Assembly: GCA_021292165.1 (NCBI GenBank)
Contig: CM037878.1
Coordinates: 289,712,971 to 289,776,970, forward strand
Direction of reading: 5' to 3'
Length of the DNA stretch: 64,000 nt
Origin: Shinisaurus crocodilurus
Taxonomy: Eukaryota; Chordata; Lepidosauria; Squamata; Shinisauridae
Of this stretch, positions 44,013-54,859 are shown piece by piece. The notes under the pieces were generated by a model, which saw nothing but the letters and a program-made list of their open reading frames with translations, was not told the origin of the DNA and searched no databases. Made by a program: the position numbers and the translations under genes. Each line of letters opens with the position of its first letter. The stretch's first letter is position 1.

Positions 44013-45197
44013 GGGATGGAAATTTTTTTATTTTCAAAAAAAATTATTAGTAGGGTAAAAAGAATAGAAAATCCCTTCTTGAAAAATATGGTAGGGATTT
44101 GGAATAGTAATAGACAGATTTTTATACCAGGGATATCCCCGTTAACTCAGTCGTAGCAAGGGAGGAAGTTTCCAGAAAATGCACAGCATTGGGAGGGCAA
44201 TATTTAGGGAAAATAAGGGTTAATCAAATTAATGGATTGGGATGGGAAAATTTAGACTAGACAACAAATATTGGAGAATGAATGGGCCAGAATAGAATTC
44301 GTGGTTAAAATTTAATGCAATTAGATCAGTGATAAGAATGGAAGGTTATCAAAATAGATGGATGTGATATGGATTGAAAAAATGTTGTCTAGACATAGAC
44401 TTTAAGGAACAAATATTGAAATTATTGGGAAAAAAGTACCTTAGAGATAGATGACGGGAGATATAATGCGGGGTGGAGAAATATTTGGGGCAGACGTATA
44501 TTAAGAAATATGTCAGTAAGGATAAAGAGAATTTTTAAAAACTGTTTGGAGATGGTATCTGACTCCAGTAAGATTAAACAAAATAGACAGTAATTGTGCT
44601 CCATTGTGTTGGAGAGGATGTCAGGAACTTGGTACTTATGGTCATATGTGGTGGAGTTGTAAAAGCGTATTGGATTTTTGGAATAAAATTTTTGTAGAAA
44701 TTTCAGAAATTATGGGCATTAATTTGGAGGTCTGTCCAAAATTAGCATTGTTATCAATAACGGAGAAACTTCTGTGCTCACAAGAGAAAAAGGAAGTAAT
44801 TGTAAGTTTATTAGCGGCAGGGAGATTACTGATAGCAAGGAATTGGAAAGTTCAATACCAGTACTTAATAATAGATTGGTATAAAGAGGTTTGGGATATT
44901 GCTTTAAATGATAAACTAACATGTAGTATTAAATGTAAACGGGGACAATTAAAGAAAAATAATTTTAAGGATATATGGGGGGCATTTTTAGATTATGTTT
45001 TAGTAAAGGGGAAAGGGTAAGCCATGTCATGATATGATGTATTTTTGGAATAAAGATTAATAATGGATTATGTGGATAGAATTGGTTTTGGCCCCGGGGT
45101 GACGGGTGCACTTGGAGTTTATGATTTGTAGGGTTATGTGTTTTTTTTTTTGTATGTGTGTTCATTTTAAAAAATATAAATAAAATTAAAAAAAAAA
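44013..45197 (+). pseudogene. 5'-truncated L1 LINE with target-site duplication
   Basis: The C-terminal L1 ORF2 coding includes CWRGCQELGTYGHMWWSCKS (Cys/His/Trp pattern near the end of L1-clade ORF2), then LLAAGRLLIARNWK and IDWYKEVWDIALNDKL, open for 138 codons (44604-45020). The upstream part has stops and frameshifts. The 3' UTR ends in a run of A. The 11-bp word AAGTATATGCT flanks it at 44002-44012 and 45198-45208. The duplication is exact, so the insertion is relatively young among the L1 pieces here. Confidence 0.93.
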
Positions 45198-45405
45198 AAG
45201 TATATGCTATTGTCTTTAAATTTTGACAAGTATTCCAATAAAAACATCTACATAACACAACATTTAAATCACACTAAGTGTGCTTTAATTTTATTCATCA
45301 AATACTTCAGATCAAATACAGTACTTGTAGTATATTACGTTAAAAAATGGGGTATTTTTTTTAGCCTTGTTGTTTACTAAATATAAATTAGATCACTCTC
45401 TAGGT

Positions 45406-45541
45406 CAGGGCTCTCCAACCTTGGGTCCCCAGATGTTGCTGGCCTACAGCTCCCAGCATACCCAGCCAGCATGGCTAATGGCAAGGGATTCTGGGAGCTG
45501 TAGTCCAGCAACATCTGGGGACCGAAGGTTGGAGAGCCCTG
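45406..45541. mobile_element. Palindromic hAT-type MITE
   Basis: Arms CAGGGCTCTCCAACCTTGG and its inverse CCAAGGTTGGAGAGCCCTG-like end, with inner 'cagatgttgctgg' / 'ccagcaacatctg'. Flanks ctctaggt (45398-45405) and atctaggg (45542-45549) share six of eight bases. Confidence 0.85.
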
Positions 45542-46734
45542 ATCTAGGGCGTCAGAAAATTTTCTGACACAAACTGAAATTTTCCAATACGATTTACCCT
45601 ATGGAAATTAAATGAATTTGTATTAACACGGCCAGTGAGTTAGCATCAGCAAAGCAAGTTTTTAAGAACACAGATCTACAACAGCTACTAAGGGTAGTAT
45701 CTCCCAATTGACAATACCTAAGATCTCAGAAATCAATTGTTGTGCTGAACACATAATTAAAGCAAAAAGGGGAGGATGCCTAAAGCAAATAAACATGCAT
45801 TTCACTTATGATGGAATGGATGTACAAGACATACCAAAAAAGCGCTCCTCCTTTTTAAATTTCCCTGACTCTTTTGCCATCACTGTACCTGTTTCCTCTG
45901 TTCAGGACTGAACTACCAAGGAATTCTTTACCTTACTAACATTTCCACTGCTAAAGTTTATAATGCAGAAAGAAAAGTTTGTCATACATAACAGATGGCA
46001 ACTCATTAAGTCTCTCAGCTTAATCAGAACCTCACTGAACTCCTGAACGTTTTTCTGCACATGGTCCAGCTATTATTTCCTATTTTTAGGCTGCAGCAGC
46101 CCTCACACTTTCCCTACACCATTTAAAAACTGGCATTATTATAACTTACTGAGACCACAAAAATTCCAATTGTCTCTGCAGTTATTAATTCATTTTTCAC
46201 CTGCAACTACAAAAACCCACTGCCAATGACTCTCTAAATGTCCCTGTACAAAATTTTATCTGTCTTTTCAATCTATTATTCATAATGAACAGAACAGAGA
46301 TATGAGACCTTGACTATTTTGTACCTAGAATACACTCTTGTACACAATGGCCCAGTTTGCTATGAATGAGGCTGCATGCATGCTGCCATTTAAAAAACTG
46401 GATTGTCATGACATGCAATCATGACGTGCTTCTGTATGTATTTCCAATAGAAGAGTACCCATGTAGTCCAACAGAAAAGGCACACTGATTGTGAATTTGG
46501 TACCTCTTTAGCGAAAGTGTGCCTCCTTGGACATGACCCTTCAATGACCACTTGTGAATGCTATGGCAAAAGGTTACTGAGCAAGGAAACCAGTTCTAGT
46601 ACCAAGCCAGATGTCAAACCAGGTTATCAGAACAGCATCTAAGGTCAGTCCAACAATGTGGAGGAATGAGAAGCATGACAGGATCATTTTGGTGGAGGTC
46701 ACAATGTCATAGAAGGGCTGGCACACAGGAGGCA
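45542..46734. other. Unassigned stretch
   Basis: No recognised gene; 46340-46560 has MITE-like words ('ggcccagtttgctatgaatg') that I could not bound. Confidence 0.35.
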
Positions 46735-46892
46735 TGAGCAAATAAATTTGGTTTACATTTGTTTTTTAATTCTTTTAAACTATTTTGTATGCTTTTATTG
46801 TTGTTTTTATGTATAAACTATTGTGAACCGGCCAGAGAGCTTTGGCTGTGGGGCGGTATATAAATGGAATAAATGAAATGAAATGAAATAAG
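46735..46892 (+). mobile_element. L2-like 3' end
   Basis: T-rich UTR, then 'ccagagagctttggctgtgg' and 'ggcggtatataaatgg', with a GAAAT-rich tail. Confidence 0.75.
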
Positions 46893-47349
46893 ACAGCAGG
46901 GATGGGAATTAGGAAACAATATACGGAGAAAGGTGGAGACAGGAGACACCAGCACTGAACTCACAGGAGGCAGATGCAGGGCACACAATGCAAAACTAGA
47001 AAGAAGAGGGTCAAGATGAACAAATCCACTCAGGAACAATAGGGAAGAGGAGATTCCTGTTGAGCATGCAACTTTCAACCAATACGCTTTCAGTATTTCT
47101 TACTGAAAAAGGCAAATCCAAGCTAGAATTGTTGCAGATCCAAAGTCTGAATGTTTTTGGTCTTCTACCCTTACATTCCCGACCTAAAGAAGATTCTGTT
47201 CATGTGTAGCTGCATCTCAACAGGAAGGAGGACTGCTACAGCCAGATAGACTTAAAGTCAAGGCTTAAATTGCCTGATGTTATCCAGCTATGTAGAAAGC
47301 TTTCCCTCCGAGTGCATTATTTCTTTTCCAACAAAAGAAAGTACAGTAT
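46893..47349. other. Unassigned stretch
   Basis: Nothing recognised. Confidence 0.35.
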
Positions 47350-47545
47350 GATCTTTTCCAATCATACTTCTAGCCCAGTATGATCACCTCCAGCTGCCAG
47401 CTGTTCTCCAGAGATCTTTCCCGGCCCTGCTACCTGAAATCACCTTTTAAACCAAAGATGCTGGAGACTGAATCAATCAGGGACCTTCTGCATGGAAAGC
47501 AGATGCTCTACCACTGAGCTCTGGCCCCTCCCCTAATTAAGAGCA
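47350..47545 (-). mobile_element. tRNA-derived SINE (type B)
   Basis: The reversed head reads 'gatgctctaccactgagctc', a tRNA A-box arm, and 'ggaccttctgcatggaaagc'. The body contains 'agctgccagctgttctccag'. The head is well preserved; the body is diverged. Confidence 0.7.
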
Positions 47546-48280
47546 ATACACTTGCAAGGAGCTCCTGTGGCACCCAGTTAAGTAATGACACTAGAGAGGC
47601 ACTCCTAATTAATAAAGAAAGTCCTCTGCATGCCTATACACATGTGCGTATTTCAAACAGAGCCCAAGACAGCTCAGTAGAATTATTTACTCCTCTTTAA
47701 AAACACTCAAGGTGGCACACAATTAACTGCAAAGGAGTAGCAGTCTGATGGGGCCATTCTTTTGAGAGCTTTACATTTCTCTCAGTAACATACAGCAATT
47801 AAATGGGCTACATGAGGAACTCAATGCAAAACAATTGCTTTTACAAAAAAAAAAGAAAGAAAAACATTTTTCAGCAATGGCACTGAAATACAGATGATAC
47901 AAGAAAAACAGAGTCTTGAGGTACCATAAAGACTAACAAATTTATTCTGGCATAAGCTTTTGTGGGCACTGACCACTTCATCAGATGCAGTGGGCAGTGT
48001 CCATGAAAGCTGCAACAAGCTAACATGGCTACCCCTTTGGAAATAAATGATACCGTTCATCTAGTTTTAATTTAAACAAGGGGAAAAATTTCAGGGCAGC
48101 TTGAGCAGAGGAGATTGGCAAGCAACTTGCCTAGAACAGTTACTTGCCCTGGTAATTGTAAGGACTGACATGTTCACTGGACTGGAAGACCCCCAAATAT
48201 GATCTAGAAGTATGTATTTATATAGATTTCCAACATCCCTCCCTTCCTTAGCACCGGGCAGGTAAACAAGACTATAAACA
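47546..48280. other. Unassigned stretch
   Basis: The word 'taaagactaacaaatttatt' followed by 'agcttttgtgggcactga' near 47930-47990 resembles a widely dispersed vertebrate repeat 3' part, but I cannot name it. Confidence 0.35.
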
Positions 48281-48497
48281 AGAGCCAGTGTGGTGCAGTA
48301 GTTAGAATGTTGGACTGGAACTTGGGAGATCCAGATTCTAGTCCTCACTTGGCGACTTTGGGCCAGACACTGACTCTCAGTCTAACATACCTCACAGGGC
48401 TGTTGTGAGGATAAAATGGAAGAGGAAGATTATGTAAGCCACCTTGGGTTCCTTGCAGGGGAAAAAAGGTGGGATATAAATATAATAAATAAATAAA
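48281..48497 (+). mobile_element. tRNA-derived SINE (type A)
   Basis: Head AGCCAGTGTGGTGCAGTAG, body 'gactttgggccagacactga', tail 'gatataaatataataaataa'. TATAAACA flanks it (48273-48280 and 48498-48505). The B-box is degraded (GATTCTAGTCC). Confidence 0.9.
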
Positions 48498-48505
48498 TAT
48501 AAACA

Positions 48506-48984
48506 CATGTCATATGGCAGGAAAATGACTCATCCTCCAACCAGCTGCCATTAAAAAGTTTATACATAAACACTTTCAGATGTAAACTGCATCATCTTAT
48601 TATGTAACAAATAGTACAGATGGCTCAAACAAGACAATGACGTTGAAAGACCAAGGAAAAAGAATGATCTTAAGGAAAGACAAAGAAAAACCATTAGCAA
48701 CTTATGCTAATGGGAGGAAAGTTCTTAGCATAGAACTCCTTATGCAAAATAATCGTTTTATTCTAATTTCTAGCCCACCCCATCGTGAAGACTGAGGACA
48801 GGTGACAATTAATGTGTTTCACTAAAATCAGGTAAACAAATGTATATAACCCAAACATGCACACACTAGGGGCATACCAGACACAAACAAAGAAGTCTTA
48901 ACACATTTCTGAAAAACAGTCAAGCCTTAATGTCTTTCTTGGATGTAGTATTACCATTCCACATGTGATACTTCAGACATGCTT
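48506..48984. other. Unassigned stretch
   Basis: Nothing recognised. Confidence 0.35.
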
Positions 48985-49967
48985 ATCAAGGTGCAGGGAA
49001 TGCCTATCAAATTTGCAGATGACACAAAATTGGGTGGAAAAGCTAATACTCTGGAAGACAGAAACAAAATTCAAAGTGATCTCGATAGGCTGGACTGGAG
49101 TGCTGAGCTGAAAGCAACAGAATGAAATCTAATGGGATAAATGCCTAGGAAAAAGAAGCTAAATGCACAGTTACAGGATGGGGGATACTTGGCTCAACAA
49201 TACTACAAGTGAGAAGGATCTTGGAATTGCTTGTAGATAACAAGCTGAATATGAGCCAGCAATGCGATGTGGCTGCAAAAAAGGCAAATGCTATTTGGGG
49301 CTGCATTAATACAAGTATAGCTTCCAAATCACGTGAAGTACTAGTTCCCCTCTACTCAGCACTGGTTAGGCCTCATCTTGAGTACTGTGTCCAGTTCTGG
49401 GCACCACACTTTAAGAAGGATGCAGACAAACTGGAAAGGGTTCAGAGGAGAGCAACAAAGATTATCAGGGGACTGGGAACAAAGCCCTATGAGGAGAGAC
49501 TGAAGGAACTGTGCATGTTTAAGCTTTCAGAAGAGAAGACTGAGGGGAGATATCATAGAATCATAGAAAAGTAGAGTTGGAAGGGGCCTACCAGGCCATC
49601 GAGTCCAACCCCCTGGCTCAATGCAGGAATCCAGGTCAAAGCATCCCTCTCCAAGTACTTGAAAGGTAGTCACACAGAGGAGGGCCAGGATATCTTCTCG
49701 GCCATCCCAGTTTGCAGGACATGGAATAATGGGCTCAAGCCAGATTCTTCCTGGACCTTAGGAAAAAATTTCCTGACTGTTAGAGCAATACGACAATGGA
49801 ACCAATGACCTAGGAAGGTTGTGGGCTCTCCCACACTGGAGGCATTCAAGGTATAGCTGGACAGCCATCTGTCAGGGATGCTTTGACTTGGATTCCTGCA
49901 CTGAACAGGGGGTTGGACTTGATGGCCTTATAGGCCCCTTCCAACTCTACTATTCTATGATTCTATT
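48985..49967 (+). pseudogene. CR1 LINE RT C-terminus and 3' end, interrupted
   Basis: Starts near the RT box (IKFADDTKLGG) and runs through [18 protein letters not shown] and [20 protein letters not shown] with scattered frame changes. An open frame of 121 codons spans 49209-49574. It is interrupted at 49554-49648 by a reversed CR1 tip, then resumes to the 3' block 'gggttggacttgatggcctt' and the ATTCTATG tail. Confidence 0.92.
49554..49648 (-). mobile_element. CR1 3' tip nested in CR1
   Basis: 'catagaatcatagaaaagta' then 'catcgagtccaaccccctgg'. Opposite strand to its host; about 95 bp long. Confidence 0.9.
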
Positions 49968-50342
49968 ACATGGAAGAGACTTCCAGCAGCATTTTCACAT
50001 TATAAAATGTATCTCAGGGACAGAGCTTCAAAACGCTAAGGACTTCAGCTGCCTCTTGACTGCTGTCAAGCTTTTCTGGGCTAGATAATGGACTACACGA
50101 GGCGCACACAGTTCAGCTGTAGCACAAAATATCAGATCAAACACAGCAGAAGAACATTTATTTATTCCATCCCTATGAACATGCAAGAAAATAATTTCTC
50201 TGGCTGCCTATAAAGTCCCCTACAAAACATTCTATAAGCAGCTCCTCATTACCACCACCCAGGGGAAAAATCACAATGGAAAGATGTTTTCTGAAAGGAG
50301 AAAGCAGTGCAGGATGGATTCATTTAAACAAAGGCAGTTTAA
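49968..50342. other. Unassigned stretch
   Basis: Nothing recognised. Confidence 0.35.
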
Positions 50343-50474
50343 GGCACAATCCTATGCATGTTTAGACAGAAAAAAGGCCTACCACTCCCAGCATGCCCCA
50401 GCCAGCATGGCTGGCTCAGGCATGCTGGGAATGGTAGGCCTTTTTTCTGTCTAAACATGCATAGGATTGCACCC
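50343..50474. mobile_element. Foldback MITE flanked by TTAA (piggyBac-like)
   Basis: The arms are nearly perfect over about 54 bp: left 'caatcctatgcatgtttaga', right 'tctaaacatgcataggattg', with a 20-bp centre. TTAA lies exactly at both edges (50339-50342, 50475-50478), the target of piggyBac transposases. The terminal bases are GGCACAATCC and GGGTGCAATCC (inverted). Confidence 0.85.
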
Positions 50475-50689
50475 TTAATGATTATTCTTTTTTTTTTAAA
50501 TCACTAGACAAGTTTAAATTACGAATTTAAAATCAAGTTTCCTATTTGTGTATATAACCTAAACAAAAGAGCATACTAATAGAATATAACCATTAGTTGT
50601 AGTAGTAGGTTGTATACCAGCTAGGAAGGAATATTTCAGAAGAAACTGAAATACATTGAATAAGTACTTATAAACTTACTTATGTACTT

Positions 50690-50780
50690 AAATAGCAATA
50701 ACATGAATGGAGCTTTTCAAGGTAATAAACAAGTCCTTGTCCTGAGGAGCTTACAATCTAGCACAGGAGCTTACAAGCAA
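50690..50780 (-). mobile_element. L2-like 3' tip
   Basis: 'agtccttgtcctgaggagct' followed by 'tacaatctagcac' is the reverse of the L2 3' phrase also seen at 29.6 kb. Confidence 0.5.
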
Positions 50781-50995
50781 GCACAGGAGGGGGGGAAGAG
50801 GCAAATGAGAAAGGACAGAGTTCACATCTAAAGTGTCCAAATCTCCCCAGAAGGCAGGCCATGGTTTTCCATGACATGAAAAGTAAATGTCAATTTGTTT
50901 AGATTCTAGGAAAAGCGCAAATATTCATAATTTGAGAACTTAGCAAAGTGCAGAGCTCAGATAACTGGGAGGTATAAAACCGGAGTAGGAATTAA

Positions 50996-51082
50996 CCCAA
51001 ATGGGCTCAGTGGATGATCCTACTGGTGCTTCCTGGAACCAGGAACTGAATCTCATTGATTACAAAAATTTGCCAGCCTCCT
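50996..51082 (-). repeat. Duplicated block 2 (inverted match to 54241-54326)
   Basis: 87 bp whose reverse complement equals 54241-54326 apart from one or two bases. The shared text includes 'ggatcatccactgagcccat' in the 54-kb orientation. Confidence 0.92.
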
Positions 51083-51261
51083 GCTCATAATAATAAATGT
51101 ACGTACTACATGATCTATTATATCATGTTTATAACACTTGACCTCAAAAGACAGATAATCTCCCCAAGATTTACTTTATTCTTTACATAGATAGTAGTTT
51201 TCCAACTCTGCAGCAACCCAAGTCTAATAAAGTATCAAATACTTTATTGGGCTCTCTCTAA

Positions 51262-51340
51262 GGCAATCTTCCCCAACCTGGTGCCCTCCAGATGTGCTGA
51301 CTACAACTTCCATCATCCCCAGGATACCAACTGTCAGAAT
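51262..51340. mobile_element. Half of a palindromic hAT-type MITE
   Basis: 'cttccccaacctggtgccct' and 'ccagatgtgctgactacaac' are the left arm of the 60199-type foldback; the right arm is missing. Confidence 0.65.
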
Positions 51341-51574
51341 AAGGCTGAAATGCTGTGCATACTTCCTTCCAAATAAACACACCCAGGATCAGGTTGTCAG
51401 ACAATTTTAAATCAGAGAATTGATTTCAATCTCTGCATGACGGACTCTGGGTTCTTCAGAAGCTTGCCCATTCACTATCAATCTTCCCCAGCAATGCCCA
51501 GCTGCTGAGTACTGAGTCATGTTCTGGGGTGCACTCTCAATGCACGCAGGGTGACTATGAAATCCAACCGCAGG

Positions 51575-51785
51575 ATGCTGCACTATACCAGGTCCGACTA
51601 TTGGCCCAACTAGCCCAGTGTTGGCTAGTGTGACTGGCAGCCGCTCTCCAAGTTCTTGGGGCAGAGGTCTTTCCTCTTGCCTGCTACCCAACCCTTTCCA
51701 CTGGAAATTACAGGGATTGGACCATGGACTTTCTGCATGCAAGGCATGTGTTCTGCCAGTGAGCTATGGCCCCTCCCCTCTTTAC
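51575..51785 (-). mobile_element. tRNA-derived SINE (type B), inside duplicated block 1
   Basis: The reversed head 'gccagtgagctatggcccct' corresponds to a tRNA D-arm; the reversed B-box region is 'cagggattggaccatggact'. 51591-51747 is nearly identical to 54084-54240 in inverse orientation. Confidence 0.8.
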
Positions 51786-52689
51786 AAAGACTGAGAAAGA
51801 CCCATGCAGCCTAAAAATGCCCCAGGGTATTGTGCCAGTCTCAGGCTTCATCAGCAGACAACAAATCCATGGAAAGGATTCCTTGGAAGCAGAAAATGTG
51901 AAAGCCACTGGATCAAAGATAACAGGTCTATCAAGTGTCATTTGGCACCTTGCAGGATACCTAGATTATGCAAAGAAGCTGTAGCACTGTATGTCGTAAC
52001 ATCCCCAACATGACCCCCATGCTATCAATATTACATATGCTTGCCTTAGAAAATATTTCATTCTTCCCAAGAGTAACAAAGATTTCAAAATTGCAATGGA
52101 GCTTTTTAATCACAGGACTATCATGAATCCTTACTTAGGAAAACCAACCAGTTACCTAGTAACCACCTGGCAGTCCAAAGCAAAAGAGAATGGACTGTGC
52201 ATTGGGCTGATTACCCAAACACATACGAAACACTAGACCAAATCTGCCGAAAATAAAAGGAGTAGATTAGCCAGCATATTAAAGAAATTAACCGCAACAG
52301 GAGACCTTTGAGTCAAAATACGCAGAGCTATTTCCATGAGAATAAAATCACAGGCATTTACGAGTCCTGTGGATCATACCATCATTTAAAAAAAACAACA
52401 CCCCATTTAAGCAACTCTTATAGGATAAAAGAGCATTATTGTATTTATTGTTCAATCCACTGTAGCAGAATGGTTTAGACTGAACGATTGTTTACCAGAA
52501 GGTGAAATTTCTAGGAAATTGCAGTTCAGGCCTCCATCTTATTACTCCCTTTGTGATGTGGAGAAAGAGTCCACGAGAAAGAAGAAAAAAATCACACAGC
52601 AACATATATAAACTAGCCTCTTATGTCACAGCATCCGTAATAGTGAGCTCTTATTTTACTTCATCAAAACCAGTATTTTAATAACACAG
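51786..52689. other. Unassigned stretch
   Basis: Nothing recognised. Confidence 0.35.
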
Positions 52690-53225
52690 AATTTCTAAGT
52701 CTAAAAAAGTTACATTGGCTGTCTATTCGTTTCCAAGCCCAATTTAAGGTGCAGGAATTAACCTTTAAAATACTACAGTGTTTGAGACCAGGCTATCTGA
52801 AAAACTGCCTGCACTTATATGTACCCTGCCCAAGCCACGAGAGCAATATCCGAGTACCCAGCTCTCTGGTCCACCAGTGAGAGCAGATAGGCTGGCAAGT
52901 ACCAGGGATAGGGCCTTTTCTGTGGTGGCCCCGCATCTGCAGAATTCCTCCACAAGGAAATATTTGTCCCCCCACCTTGCTGGCCTTTAGGAGTGCCCCA
53001 AAGACTGTTTAGTCCAGTCAGCTTTTGGATGATTTGTGGCGCTGTAATTGTTTTACCTGTTATAATTATAATGTTGCTGCTTTATCTGCTGTTGATATTT
53101 TTATTTGATTGTTGTATCTGATTTACATGCTGCTGTTATTTTAATGTTGCTATATTTCTGTAGTCTTATATGGTTTATTGACTATTCTAAACTGCTTTGG
53201 GAAGGTAATTTCTCTGAAAGATAAC
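52690..53225 (+). pseudogene. L2-like LINE C-terminal coding and 3' UTR, old
   Basis: 'cattggctgtctattcgttt', 'aaggtgcaggaattaacctt' and 'gggccttttctgtggtggcc' follow the order of the L2 at 34.3-34.5 kb, then a T-rich UTR ends 'ctaaactgctttggg'. No intact frame. Confidence 0.75.
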
Positions 53226-53244
53226 TTAAAATCCATTTTAATAC

Positions 53245-53475
53245 TAATAAGAACATTAGAAGTGCCATGCTGGATCAGACCAAAGGTCCGCCTAGTCCAG
53301 CATTCAGTTCAAACAGTGGCCAACCAACTGCACACGGGAAACCCACAGGGAGGACATGAGTGCAACAGCACCTTCCTGCCCATGTTCCCCAGCAACTGGT
53401 GTACATAGGCTTACTGCCTCCAATACCGGAGGCAACATCTAGTAGCCATGATGCCTCCAGCAATTAATAGTCACA
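53245..53475 (-). mobile_element. CR1/L3-like LINE 3' end
   Basis: 'taagaacattagaagtgcca', 'tggatcagaccaaaggtccg', 'ccagcaactggtgtacatag'; the reverse of 41868-42027. Confidence 0.88.
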
Positions 53476-53486
53476 TCCTCCAAGGA

Positions 53487-53870
53487 CACCTTGCCTGCCT
53501 GCAACTGTGGTTCTTCGAGTAGACATCAGTGCAGTTACACGCTTGGGTTCTGCGACTGCACAGAGCCTTCATCAGAACCTTCTAGACTAGAATGAAGACT
53601 CTTAGGCAAGATGCCTGCTCTCCCTCACTCCTGCGCATGCCTAGAGAGCAGCACTCCTGCCTTTCCGCTCAGTTTCTCTGAGGATGCCACACGGTCTGCC
53701 CCAGCTGATAGGATAGTGTAATAAATATCAGTACACCTATAGCTGGGTAGGAGGGTGGGTTGTGTGACTGCACAGATGACCACTTGAACAACCACTGTTA
53801 CAGGTAAGCAAGCAATCTGTCCTCCTTCATGGTCTCTGTGCATCACACGTATGGGCGATTAACCAGATGA
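53487..53870 (-). repeat. DIRS copy B right terminal repeat and internal complementary region
   Basis: 'cctgcaactgtggttcttcg' at 53497 and its inverse 'acaaccactgttacaggtaa' at 53790 are the outer end and internal complementary region. 'ggtctctgtgcatcacacgt' (53830-53849) corresponds to the inverted outer left end. Confidence 0.78.
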
Positions 53871-53877
53871 TTTACCA

Positions 53878-54083
53878 ATGGAGGAGAAACCAGGTGGTCA
53901 GGTTAGGATAGATGAAAGCACTGCCCTTCCAAATGAAGCATCCTTCCTTGCTCATACATCAAGGCAGTAGTAGTGTTTGACAAACATGGGCAGGGACCAG
54001 GTAGCAGCCCTGCATAACTCGTGAAGAGAAACACCTCTTGAGAAGGCAACTAAAGAAGCAACAGCCCTAGTGGAATGGCCCCC
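53878..54083 (-). pseudogene. DIRS tyrosine recombinase C-terminal part (copy B)
   Basis: The minus frame reads GHSTRAVASLVAFSRGVSLH then ELCRAATWS and FVKHYYCLDV: the HxxR-type box and the presumed catalytic Tyr in the same spacing as copy A, with the canonical HSTR here. It is followed at its N-terminal edge by inserted DNA at 54084. Confidence 0.87.
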
Positions 54084-54326
54084 ATGCCTTGCATGCAGAA
54101 AGTCCATGGTTCAATCCCTGTAATTTCCAGTGGAAAGGGTTGGGTAGCAGGCAAGAGGAAAGACCTCTGCCCCAAGAACTTGGAGAGCGGCTGCCAGTCA
54201 CACTAGCCAACACTGGGCTAGTTGGGCCAATAGTCGGACCAGGAGGCTGGCAAATTTTTGTAATCAATGAGATTCAGTTCCTGGTTCAGGAAGCACCAGT
54301 AGGATCATCCACTGAGCCCATTTGGG
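54084..54326 (+). repeat. Duplicated segment inserted in DIRS copy B
   Basis: 54084-54240 equals the inverse of 51591-51747 (157 bp) and 54241-54326 equals the inverse of 50996-51082. It joins two pieces that are 508 bp apart at the 51-kb locus. It contains a type B SINE with an intact-looking B-box GGTTCAATCCC at 54108. It splits the DIRS recombinase gene. The 89-codon frame here is not a gene. Confidence 0.92.
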
Positions 54327-54800
54327 AATGCAGTACCAGAAGCCTAGCTGAGGCATAACAAAGTTTACCGTAATTGTGTCAGACACTCAAGTGGGGAGTC
54401 ATTGCCTAGATACCAAGGAGCCCTTATTTTACCACCACCACCCCAAGCAGAAAGTGTTTTGGGGTTTTCTGAAAAAAAGCGGACCTATGCAGATAGAAAG
54501 CTAGGGCTCTTCATACGTCCAAGGTATGAAGGGAGGATTCTAATAACATCACTGGATCATGGAGGAAAGAACAGGAAGAACAATCTCCTGGTTCAAGTGG
54601 AAGGACAAATCCACTTTTGGTAAAAAGGTCAGATCCAGCTGAAGCACTGTGTTGTCTCTATGAACGACAGTATAAGGAGGGTTGGATTGAAGGGCAGCTA
54701 GTTCTCCAGCTCAACGTCCAGTCCTTATGGCAACAAGAAAAATAATTTTGAGGGTAAGCAAACAGAGGTCAGTCATAGCAAGGGTTTGGACATTAGGGCG
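54327..54800 (-). pseudogene. DIRS tyrosine recombinase core (copy B)
   Basis: Minus-strand pieces LKIIFLVAIRTGR (with the first catalytic Arg region), GELAALQSNPPYTVV, DLTFLPKVDLSFHLNQEIVL and LHTLDV. These match the order seen in other DIRS recombinases and in copy A. Stops are present, for example right after AIRTGR. Confidence 0.87.
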
Positions 54801-54859
54801 GTCAGAACAACAGATAGGCTCCAGTTAGGAACTGGCTTGGAAACTGGAGGATAGAGATT

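Noticed and set aside
50343..50474. microRNA-like long hairpin
   Set aside because: Near-perfect arms with TTAA flanks fit a MITE; no miRNA-type loop or conservation evidence.
51407..51742. 111-codon frame with a near-identical 89-codon frame at 54089-54358, as a gene family
   Set aside because: The similarity is DNA-level duplication of a tRNA-derived SINE and flank; the frames are incidental.
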